Positions 1 to 7,000 of a stretch of DNA of 7,581 bases are shown here, one piece after another. The first letter of the stretch is position 1, and each line of letters opens with the position of its first letter. Origin of the DNA: DUZB01 sp964407525 (GTDB lineage: Bacteria; Desulfobacterota; DSM-4660; Desulfatiglandales; Desulfatiglandaceae). The position numbers were made by a program, and so were the translations under genes. The notes under the pieces are model-generated. The model had not been told where the DNA came from and ran no database searches. It saw nothing but the letters and a program-made list of their open reading frames with translations. The stretch spans positions 1 to 7,581 of the forward strand of contig CAYOWC010000243.1 of assembly GCA_964407525.1 (NCBI GenBank), given 5' to 3'.

Positions 1-611
1 TTGATTCCTGCGTCTAATGCCCCTCCTATATCCGCATCCGGGTCATCTCCAACAAACAGGATCTCACTTCTTTCTACCTGCAGTTTCTCGACTAGTTTGT
101 CAAAGACGAACGGGTGGGGTTTGCAATATCCCTCTTCCCCGGAAATGATGATGGGGTCAAAATAGGGGGTAAGACCGAGTGTCTCGATAATTGTTTTTGC
201 GGCGGGGGTATGGGTGAAGTTAGAAAGGAGACCCAGTTTGTATTGTGTTCTCATATTTTCCAGCATCTGGAGGGTCCCGGGAATTAGAACAACATATTCG
301 AAAAAGGCGGAGAAATAGGCGTCTACTGCATTAGTTATGTGATTATCTTCAGGGGAGATATTTATTCCCAGATCTTCTAAAGCTGCACTTATCCAGAAGC
401 GGTTGTGGGTTTCCCTTCCTTTCGTACGAGTTTCCTTAATGAACCGAAGAGCTGCTTTCCTGTGGGCCCGTTTGAAACCCTCCGGGTCGAAAGATATCCC
501 GCTGTTCTGAAGGCTATGGACCAATCGTTGTACCGCTGTAGTCAGGGCATCAGGTTTTGCGGTAAGGAGTGTGTTGAAAAGGTCAAAACCTATAGCTTTG
601 ATATTTTTCAT
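1..611 (-). CDS. HAD-superfamily hydrolase, 3' end cut off by the window edge
   Basis: The first 203 residues are visible. The HAD motifs appear in order: motif I FDLFNTLL with the predicted nucleophile Asp10; motif II in LGLLSNF with Ser130; the motif III lysine Lys164 in GYCKPHPFVF; and motif IV FVGDDPDADIGGALDAGI with Asp189/Asp190 and Asp194. A helical cap lies between motifs I and II, at about residues 15-110 (C1-type cap). The protein should be a cytosolic hydrolase, most likely acting on a small phosphorylated metabolite; the substrate cannot be read from the sequence. The position two after the nucleophile is Phe12 instead of the usual acid/base Asp. This also occurs in some HAD subfamilies, including haloacid dehalogenase-like ones, so phosphatase activity is not certain. 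The ATG at 609-611 is the only possible start, because an in-frame stop lies at 624-626 and no other start codon lies between. No Shine-Dalgarno sequence precedes it. The gene is divergent from the rest of the window and shows no functional link to it. Confidence 0.92.
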   Translation of the reverse strand, partial: MKNIKAIGFDLFNTLLTAKPDALTTAVQRLVHSLQNSGISFDPEGFKRAHRKAALRFIKETRTKGRETHNRFWISAALEDLGINISPEDNHITNAVDAYFSAFFEYVVLIPGTLQMLENMRTQYKLGLLSNFTHTPAAKTIIETLGLTPYFDPIIISGEEGYCKPHPFVFDKLVEKLQVERSEILFVGDDPDADIGGALDAGI

Positions 612-622
612 GATGCATTCAT

Positions 623-628
623 ATTATA
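623..628 (-). promoter_or_regulatory. Candidate -10 box for the HAD gene
   Basis: On the minus strand 628 to 623 reads TATAAT, a perfect sigma70 -10 hexamer. Transcription would begin around 614-617, leaving only a few bases before the ATG at 611, so the mRNA would be nearly leaderless. That fits the missing Shine-Dalgarno sequence. No good -35 box lies at the right distance (best is TTACTT at 650-645, spacer 16), so this is a weak call in AT-rich DNA. Confidence 0.3.
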
Positions 629-668
629 GCTAATTTTTAAATGCAAGTAATCGTTCTGGGTAATGTGC

Positions 669-697
669 TTGATCAACAGCGTCCAAATGGCTATACT
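669..697 (+). promoter_or_regulatory. Sigma70-type promoter upstream of the antitoxin remnant and pqi-like cluster
   Basis: A -35 box TTGATC (669-674, 4 of 6 consensus) and a -10 box TATACT (692-697, 5 of 6) are separated by the optimal 17 bp, placing the start of transcription near 704. The -35 box lies within the perfect 8-bp palindrome TTGATCAA (669-676). The octamer TGACCAAT occurs at 698-705, just after the -10 box, and again at 726-733, overlapping the ATG of the remnant. Antitoxin genes of the Phd/YefM family are usually autoregulated from sites in such positions, so these may be operator sites, but that is inference. No terminator is visible before 853, so this promoter could also drive the downstream transport cluster. 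Confidence 0.5.
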
Positions 698-731
698 TGA
701 CCAATTGTTTTTCTGAAACAAGGAGTGACCA

Positions 732-821
732 ATGATTATTAATGTATCGGAAGCGAAAACAAAACTATGTAGACTTATCGATATGGCTTATCACGGTGAA
801 TATGATTGTAAGATTATTTGA
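732..821 (+). pseudogene. Truncated Phd/YefM-family antitoxin (N-terminal remnant)
   Basis: A 29-codon frame follows a good Shine-Dalgarno sequence (AAGGAG at 720-725, 6 nt before the ATG). Its product begins MIINVSEAKTKL, followed by CRLIDMAYHGE. This is the typical start of a Phd/YefM antitoxin: strand, then the EAK..L..L helix, ending in a GE pair that normally leads into a V-I-x-K/R-N-x-x-P-V/I strand. Here GE is followed by YDCKII and a stop, so the rest of the DNA-binding domain and the toxin-binding tail are missing; the family is usually about 70-90 residues. In the +1 frame after GE the bases encode IVRLFDNA, a stop, then PVG, which faintly recalls the missing strand and suggests decay by frameshift. 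No toxin gene follows; the next gene is PqiA-like and starts 31 bp later. It could instead be a short functional peptide, but decay is more likely. Confidence 0.55.
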
Positions 822-852
822 CAACGCCTGACCGGTAGGTCCGGGAGATTCG

Positions 853-1509
853 ATGACAAGGCTTCAACACAGTCTGCAAAACTTTTCTCTCGAAGGCGTG
901 AGCGCATGCCCCGAGTGTGATCTTCTTTTGCAGCGCGATGGAGAAGATGTCCCTGGCATTATTGGGAAATGCCCCCGCTGCGGGGCTGCAATACACGATA
1001 AGAAGAAAGACCCTGTTGAACATATTCTGGCATTAAGCCTCTGCGCCCTTATTTTGTTTGCTCCGGCAATGCTGCTGCCAATCATGAAATTGAGCGTCCT
1101 GGACCTGGGACGTTCCGCGACTATCCTTCAAGGTGTAAGCGCTTTATACGAATCGGGCTTTTATTTTGTGGCATGCATTGTGCTTCTGACCAGCGCGATT
1201 ATTCCATTTGCGAAGGCGGCGCTCCTGTTTTGCCTTTCTTTTTGCATCCGTTTTACACTGCTTGCGGATTATCTGCCTCTGGGCTTCCGGGCCTACCTGT
1301 TCTTGGATGAGTGGGGGATGCTTGAAATTTATATGCTGGGTATATTGATTTCCATCATCAAATTAGGAGATATTGCGGAAATCAGCTACGGGATTGGACT
1401 ATATTGTTTTGTAGGGGTTCTGGCCCTATCTCTTTTTTCATCGGCTGCTCTTTCCGAAGACCAGTATTGGGACCTCATCGAAAAGGCGGCTCATCGCGGA
1501 TCAATTTGA
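853..1509 (+). CDS. pqiA: PqiA-like inner-membrane protein, N-terminal-half type (split PqiA)
   Basis: This 218-residue protein matches one half of PqiA/LetA, the inner-membrane partners of MCE lipid-transport proteins in E. coli (about 420 residues, two tandem half-domains). A cytoplasmic zinc-ribbon-like head has two CxxC pairs, C19PEC22 and C40PRCG44. Hydrophobic segments follow at about 57-78, 103-132, 155-172 and 180-200, giving the usual four-helix half. The segment EWGMLEIYMLGILISIIKL (153-171) resembles the first half of E. coli PqiA, which has TWGMAEIF at this place, more than the second half, which has GRWSMIDVF. The C-terminal QYWDLIEKA also fits the end of the first half. The only in-frame start below the stop at 829-831 is ATG 853, with GGGAG at 843-847, 5 nt upstream. 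It probably needs the product of the next gene to form a complete PqiA. Transcription may come from the promoter at 669-697. The family is clear; the N-half assignment is a judgement by eye. Confidence 0.9.
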   Translation: MTRLQHSLQNFSLEGVSACPECDLLLQRDGEDVPGIIGKCPRCGAAIHDKKKDPVEHILALSLCALILFAPAMLLPIMKLSVLDLGRSATILQGVSALYESGFYFVACIVLLTSAIIPFAKAALLFCLSFCIRFTLLADYLPLGFRAYLFLDEWGMLEIYMLGILISIIKLGDIAEISYGIGLYCFVGVLALSLFSSAALSEDQYWDLIEKAAHRGSI

Positions 1510-1546
1510 TATTTTATCAGTTGCCGAATAGATTATGCTCAGATTT

Positions 1547-1684
1547 CAGGTGTCAGGTGTCAGGTGTCAGGAAAAAACCAGGCCGTATTCAGCATATTCA
1601 ACCTAATAACCAATAGAGATGATTATTAGAATCAGAAAATAGGAATAGTAGGTACTGAAACCTGACACCCGAAACCTGACACCT
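1547..1684. repeat. GTGTCAG-type repeat element in inverted arrangement between the pqiA halves
   Basis: The left arm (1547-1571) has three perfect head-to-tail copies of CAGGTGT plus a partial fourth (CAGG). The right arm (1661-1684) carries two copies of CCTGACACC in the opposite orientation, spaced by GAAA. AGGTGTCAGGT (1548-1558) and ACCTGACACCT (1674-1684) form a perfect 11-bp inverted repeat about 115 bp apart. The interior is AT-rich and contains a smaller inverted repeat, CTAATAA (1603-1609) with TTATTAG (1623-1629). I see no open reading frame of note inside. Flanking inverted arms, small size and no gene are what is expected of a dispersed intergenic element (REP- or MITE-like). I recall similar GTGTCAG repeats in other bacterial genomes, but the copy number here cannot be judged from one window. 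It could affect transcription from the first pqiA half into the second, or RNA stability. Confidence 0.75.
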
Positions 1685-1749
1685 CGGTTCCGGAAAAATG
1701 ATTCTTCGCTCTAATCTGCGATGAACCGAAAAGGCGAACAGGAAAGAAG

Positions 1750-2373
1750 ATGATTAACAGGTCGTTTACAGCAAGGGATGCGGGGGTGGTGTGCTGTCTT
1801 GAGTGCCATAAGCTGGCTTTTATTCAGGGCGATGACGAAGTTCAAAAACGCTGCTCCAGGTGTGGGGCAAAACTGCATCTCAGGAAGCCGAATAGCATCA
1901 CAAGGACCTGGGCATTCCTGCTGACCAGTTTCATCATGTTGTTTCCAGCCTATCTCCTGCCCATTATGACCGTCACATCGTTCGGTCATTCTTATCCAAG
2001 CACCATTATAGAAGGTATCGAGCATTTTATTCAGGAAGGAACCTATTTCATCGGATTCCTGATTTTTTTTGCCAGTATTCTTGTTCCCATTTTCAAACTC
2101 ATTGGAATCACGCTTATCCTGCTTTCTATTCAACGGAACTGGCAAACCTCTTTGAGGCAGAAAGCCGTCATGCTTCGGATCATCCGTTTTATCGGGCGGT
2201 GGTCCATGCTCGATATTTTTGTCATTGCCATTATGGTGGCCCTGGTAAACCTGGGGTCGTTGACAACCATTAAAGCCGCTCCTGCTGCAACCTTTTTTGC
2301 GATGGTTGTTGTTCTGACTATGCTGGCGGCGACTTCTTTTGATACGCGACACCTATGGGAGAATAGATCATGA
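1750..2373 (+). CDS. pqiA: PqiA-like inner-membrane protein, C-terminal-half type (split PqiA)
   Basis: This 207-residue protein is the second half-size PqiA/LetA protein. It has a zinc-ribbon-like head with C16LEC19 and C35SRCG39, then hydrophobic segments at about 54-73, 99-127, 154-170 and 178-195. It carries the hallmarks of the second half of E. coli PqiA: LLPIMTV (69-75), YPSTIIEG (82-89), ASILVPIFKL (108-117), the signature GRWSMLDIFVIAI (149-161), and SFDTRHLWE (196-204) near the end, matching the FDPRLSWD of E. coli. With the preceding protein it would reconstitute a whole PqiA. The ATG at 1750 has AGGA at 1740-1743, 6 nt upstream. Its stop overlaps the start of the MCE gene (ATGA, 2370-2373), suggesting translational coupling and joint assembly in the inner membrane. 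It is 240 bp from the first half, so it may have its own promoter, but I see no convincing one in the gap. Confidence 0.93.
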   Translation: MINRSFTARDAGVVCCLECHKLAFIQGDDEVQKRCSRCGAKLHLRKPNSITRTWAFLLTSFIMLFPAYLLPIMTVTSFGHSYPSTIIEGIEHFIQEGTYFIGFLIFFASILVPIFKLIGITLILLSIQRNWQTSLRQKAVMLRIIRFIGRWSMLDIFVIAIMVALVNLGSLTTIKAAPAATFFAMVVVLTMLAATSFDTRHLWENRS

Positions 2374-4076
2374 CAAAACCATCGGATTCAGGAATGGTTT
2401 CCATTGCACCGGAATTAAGGAGAAAAAAAGGCATTTCTCCCATCTGGATTCTGCCGCTCATAGCCGTTATTATTGCCGCCTGGCTTGTCTACAAAAGCGT
2501 TATGAATGCGGGGGTCGACGTGACTATCACCTTCAGGAATGCCCAGGGTATCGAAGCGGGAAAGACGCAGGTGATTTTCCGGGGAATGCCCATAGGACTT
2601 GTGAAAGATCTCCAGATAAGAAAGGATTTCGAGAGTGTGGATGTCCGTGTGCAATTTGTAAAAGAAGCAAAGGATCAATTGAAGAAAGGTACCGAGTTCT
2701 GGAAAGTGGAACCGGAGATATCCGCACGAGGCATTAGCGGGTTGGAGACCCTGTTGAAGGGAAATTATATTACCATGAGGCCCGGGGAAGGGGAGGAAAC
2801 AAACCATTTTGAGGCCTTGTCGGATCCCCCGCCCTTCAGGTCCGATACACCGGGACTTCATATTCGTGCTTTCACAGAAGATCTCGGGGCTCTGAAGGCC
2901 GGAAGCGGGATCTATTATAAGGGAATCAAGGTCGGTGAGATTATCCAGACACACCTGGACGATAAGGGCAAAACCGATCTGGTTCTTGATCTTTTCATAC
3001 AGGAAAAATGTCGTAATCTGGTTAAAAAGACGACAAAGTTTTTCAACATCAGTGGAATAGTGTTCGAAGGAGGGCTTTCCGGGTTCACCTTGAAAGCCGA
3101 ATCTATGGAGAGCCTTTTTCTGGGGGGAATAAGTTTCCTGAATCCGGAACAAGGGTCCAAAGCACAAAATGCAAAAGATGATGATACGTTCAGGCTTTTT
3201 AAGGACAAGGATAGTGCTGAACAGGAAGGGCAGAAGTTTACGGTCTATTTCCAGGATGGAAATGGGTTGTCAAACAGGACCCAGGTTAAGTACCGAGGGG
3301 TGGAAGTGGGAAAGGCTTTCAGTGTAGAGCTTGATGAAAAAACGGATGGAGTACGGCTCCAGGCCACAATGCAGCAAAAGTACCGGAAGCTGCTCAGGAA
3401 AGACACTCAATTCTGGGTGGTTAAACCACAGTTGGGTCTGGCGGAAACCAGGAATTTAGACACCCTGCTTTCAGGATCCTATCTTACTTTTCGGCCCGGT
3501 AAAGGCAAACCCGAAAAGACTTTCAAAGGACTTAATAACCCTCCGGGAGAGGTTGAAATAAAAGGCGGTCTCCATGTGGTCCTTGAATCTGAACGGCTGG
3601 GATCTCTGAAGAGCGGCGATCCCGTTTACTATAGGCAGGTCAAGGTGGGGGAAGTCACGGGCTGCCGACTATCGAAGGATGCTACTTCCACCCTGATCAG
3701 TGTTGACATCAGGACACAATATGCTCCCATTGTGTGGACCACCTCTAAATTCTGGAAAGCCTCAGGTCTTAACGTGAATTTCAGCTTTTTTTCAGGGGCC
3801 AAGATCCAGACCGAATCGATGGCAGCCCTCCTGGAAGGCGGGATCGCTTTTGCGACCCCCGGGGCGTCGGATCTAGAAAAAAAGAAGGAGGATAAGAGCA
3901 AAGGGGTTGTTTTTGACGGTTCTAAAAACAGTCAAAAGAAGAAGGCGAAATCGAAGACTGGAATACAGGTTTCAGGGAGCCCAGCGAAAAACGGGACTAC
4001 TTTTCAGTTATATAGCGAACCCCAGGAGGAATGGCTGAAATGGCGGCCTCGGATCGCGCTTGGCAAAAACAAATAG
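2370..4076 (+). CDS. pqiB: PqiB/LetB-like MCE protein with four MCE domains
   Basis: The 568-residue protein has a short cytoplasmic N-terminus, one membrane anchor (about 23-42, beginning ISPIWILPLIAV as in PqiB, which has WSPVWIFPIV) and a periplasmic part with four MCE domains at about 48-139, 162-257, 289-377 and 400-496. MCE domains form hexameric rings with a central lipid channel, and stacked rings make a tunnel across the periplasm. Domains 1 and 3 share the pattern GTEFWKVEP / DTQFWVVKP, then LETLLKGNY / LDTLLSGSY. Domains 2 and 4 share LGALKAGSGIYYKGIKVGE / LGSLKSGDPVYYRQVKVGE, then ESMESLFLGGISF / ESMAALLEGGIAF. The protein is thus a duplicated two-domain unit. E. coli PqiB has three MCE domains plus a long helical tail, and LetB has seven. 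Here the tail after domain 4 is only about 70 residues, with a lysine-rich stretch (503-528). GGGAG at 2357-2361 precedes the ATG by 8 nt. The domain count comes from motif reading, not a profile search. Confidence 0.95.
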   Translation: MTKPSDSGMVSIAPELRRKKGISPIWILPLIAVIIAAWLVYKSVMNAGVDVTITFRNAQGIEAGKTQVIFRGMPIGLVKDLQIRKDFESVDVRVQFVKEAKDQLKKGTEFWKVEPEISARGISGLETLLKGNYITMRPGEGEETNHFEALSDPPPFRSDTPGLHIRAFTEDLGALKAGSGIYYKGIKVGEIIQTHLDDKGKTDLVLDLFIQEKCRNLVKKTTKFFNISGIVFEGGLSGFTLKAESMESLFLGGISFLNPEQGSKAQNAKDDDTFRLFKDKDSAEQEGQKFTVYFQDGNGLSNRTQVKYRGVEVGKAFSVELDEKTDGVRLQATMQQKYRKLLRKDTQFWVVKPQLGLAETRNLDTLLSGSYLTFRPGKGKPEKTFKGLNNPPGEVEIKGGLHVVLESERLGSLKSGDPVYYRQVKVGEVTGCRLSKDATSTLISVDIRTQYAPIVWTTSKFWKASGLNVNFSFFSGAKIQTESMAALLEGGIAFATPGASDLEKKKEDKSKGVVFDGSKNSQKKKAKSKTGIQVSGSPAKNGTTFQLYSEPQEEWLKWRPRIALGKNK

Positions 4077-4085
4077 GATATGAAC

Positions 4086-7000
4086 ATGAAGAGAAACATC
4101 CTGATTATTATCATTTGTGGCGCAGTGGTTGCGTTCCTTTTTGTTGCATTCATTTTCGTTGCGCCCATGGGGCTGAATTCGGATTTTGTCAAGAACAGGA
4201 TCTATACATACGTCTCTACGGAAACAGGTGGCCGGGTGGAATATGAAAAACTCGACCTTTCTTTTTTTCCAAGGTTCGGCCTCACCGTTTATGGGGCGAG
4301 TTTCCAGTTGCCAAAAAGGGTTGTTGCCCAATTTAATTCGGTAACTATTAGCCCACAATTCGGCCCCCTTTTATTGGGGAATATCAAGATTACCGATCTG
4401 GCCCTTGATTCACCTGAGACAACCATCACCATCCCCGCGGGACGCTCTCAAAACGGACCTTCGCCCGAATTGAACCATGAGGATGTCCTGGCGAACCTTG
4501 CGCCGTTGCTTGCCCCCTTTGCAGAAGGAGGCCTCACGGTCATTGTGCGAAATGGTTCCGTGGCTTTGGATCGTGGCGATTTGAATGTTTTACGGTTTGA
4601 GGGCCTGCGTTTGAAAGGAAGCGTCACTCTCAGGGACGGAAAGGTGGCGCTTTCCCTGAAAGAGTTACGTGTTGAATCTCCACGGCTGATGGTAAGTGGA
4701 AAAATATCCGGGGACCCCCAAAAAAAACGGTCCATTGTCTTTTTGGAAGGAAAAGAGATAGATGTGGGTTCCATCCGGAAACAGGTTCTTTCTCTGGCGG
4801 GTGATATTAGCGGTGTCGCCGATTTTTTTGCACTATTGAAGGAAGGGGAAATACCTTTTGTTAAGCTCAACTCCGAAGGCGATTCCTTCAAGGAAGCGTT
4901 TTCTTTAAAGAACATGGGTATTGAGGGTCGGATTGAACAAGGCAATTTGGTACTCCGTGGGCTGGGTCTGGATATTAAGGAGCTGAATGGTGATTTGAAA
5001 ATATCCGGCGGGGTTCTGGAAGGAAGTGGCCTCAATGCAAAAATAGGCGAAAAGATAGTTGGAAACGGTGCGATAAAGCTGGACCTTTTGGATAACGAAG
5101 GGCCTTTCCGACTGGATGTGAAGGCGACAGCGGATCTTGCCCACCTTTTCCCTGTTCTTGAAGGAATACTCGGAAAAAATACTGTTACCAAAGAGTTTGC
5201 CGGCATAAAAAAAATAAAGGGCAGTGCCGAAGGGAGAATTATTCTGGATGGAACGGTCCGCTCTTTCAAGACCGATGTGGATGTATCCCGCTTCAACCTG
5301 CGGGCAGTATATCAGCCGGTTCCATACCCAATTCTGATCAAGTCCGGGAAAGTTCACTATGATGATTCAGGCGTAGCCGTCAAGAATCTCACTGGAACTC
5401 TGGGGAAGAGTTCTTTTTCGGGACTTCATGGAGGGCTCAAGTGGAAACCTGAGATGTACTTGTCCGTTTTATCGGGGACCCTGGGAATAGTCGTTGATGA
5501 GATTTATCCTTGGATTGTATCAGCCGCCGGACTTAAAAAAGAGCTCGGAGACATAAGAGAGGCATCCGGTCAATTAGACTTGACCAATGTGAAATTTGAA
5601 GGGGCTCTTTTCCGGCCGGAATCGTGGCTTTTACAAGGGGAGGGCGCCTTGAAAGCTGTGAGGGTAATTACCCCCTTACTGCCGGGACCGCTCCTTGTTT
5701 CTCGTGGGACACTGAAAGCCGATTCCTCCAAGCTTATATTTATGAACGCGGATGTTAGAGTGTTGGATTGTCAGATAACGTCGAATGTTTCTCTCCATGG
5801 GTATAAGAAGGGAGCGCCATCGCTCCAGGCGGATTTCACGGGAAACATGGGGCCTGAAATGGTTTCCTGGCTTTCAAAGAATGCTGGTCTGCCTGAAAAA
5901 TTGAGAATGAAGGCGCCTCTCAAATTTTCCCATTCTCGAATAAAATGGGAGAAAAACGGGCTCACCGTTGGTTCGGATATAGTTTCTCCTGAGGGAGTCA
6001 AGGTCTCCTTTGAACTGACTAAAACCAAAGATGTTTTTGACCTGCAGAAACTCGTGTTATCCGATGGCGTTTCCAATGGAACCTTTCAACTTACCGAAAA
6101 GAGGGGACTTCTCGATGCTGCCTTTTCAGGGAGTTTGTATAAAGAGACCCTCGATAAGCTGCTCGTGCAGAACCCTATCCTTTCGGGGAGAATTGAAGGA
6201 AATTTGAAGGCACGCATCCCGGTAAAGGAACTGAAGGAGTCGAAGCTCTCTGGAAATCTCCGTGGTTGGGAACTGGACTTTTCAGCGTTGAAGGTTCCGC
6301 TCAAAATAGAGGAAGTTTCTTTGAAAACTGCGGACAGAACTGTGGATGTGGAAACTATGCGATTTCTCTGGGAAGAGCACCAGGGAAACTGTAAAGGACA
6401 AATCCTGTTTTCCGAAAAGGACATCACTGTGGATTTGGATGTTTCTATGGATGAATTGGATTGGAAAAACATTGAGACATTTCTGGAAAACAGTGATGCT
6501 AAAAAGGGTTCATCAGGTAAAAAGGAAAAGGCGTTGCCCATCCAGGGTGTTTTCCGTATTGATTTAGGGACATTCAAATATGAAAATCTGGCCTGGCGTC
6601 CGGTTCATGCGGAGATCAGGTTGTACGGCGACAGTGTTGAGATTCAATTTTCCGAGAACCGGATTTGCGGGATTGAAGTGTCGGGACAAATGAAGATTGT
6701 AGCTGGTGAGATGTGGCTTTATTTTACATTACTTGCAGAAAATCAGCCGATGAAGCCCACAATGCAATGTCTGACGAACGAGGAAATCGACGGGACTTTT
6801 AGCCTTAAAGGCAAAGTTGCCGGCAAAGGAAAACCGGAAGATTTTTTAAAAGGAATGAAAGGCTCTCTGAAATTTCGTGCCAAAGACGGAACAGTCAACC
6901 GAAGTTCCATGTGGACCAACATCTTTCAGTTTTTGAGTCTCAGCAACCTGCTTACCGGCGGTTTTACCCATTTTAAAAAGGACGGGTTTCATTTTTCTGA

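Noticed and set aside
405..629. Plus-strand reading frame of 74 codons opposite the HAD gene
   Set aside because: It lies entirely over the HAD coding strand, which has clear motifs; the frame has no recognisable protein features.
818..823. Perfect TTGACA, a possible -35 box just before the first PqiA gene
   Set aside because: No -10-like hexamer lies 15-19 bp downstream; that stretch is GC-rich and contains the ribosome-binding site.
1547..1571. Repeated CAGGTGT considered as CRISPR or iterons
   Set aside because: The units are 7 bp and contiguous with no spacers, and there is no cas or replication gene nearby.
1721..1753. 10-codon frame MNRKGEQERR ending in ATGA overlap with the second PqiA start
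   Set aside because: No ribosome-binding site precedes it and the overlap can be chance; not enough to call a leader peptide.
1711..2352. Minus-strand frame of 213 codons
   Set aside because: It is antisense to the second PqiA half; the product is polar, rich in Asn/Gln/Arg/Lys and low in complexity, as expected from the reverse of a membrane-protein gene.
2415..3167. Minus-strand frame of 250 codons
   Set aside because: It is antisense to the MCE gene, which has four recognisable domains in the other strand; no family features are seen.
4080..4085. ATG at 4080 as start of the AsmA-like gene
   Set aside because: It would add only two residues and sits 1 nt from the AGGA; the ATG at 4086 has proper 7-nt spacing. 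It is not strictly excluded.
4448..5296. Minus-strand frame of 282 codons
   Set aside because: Its composition is very rich in Ser, Pro, Arg and Phe, typical of the complement of a beta-strand-rich gene; it lies wholly inside the AsmA-like gene.
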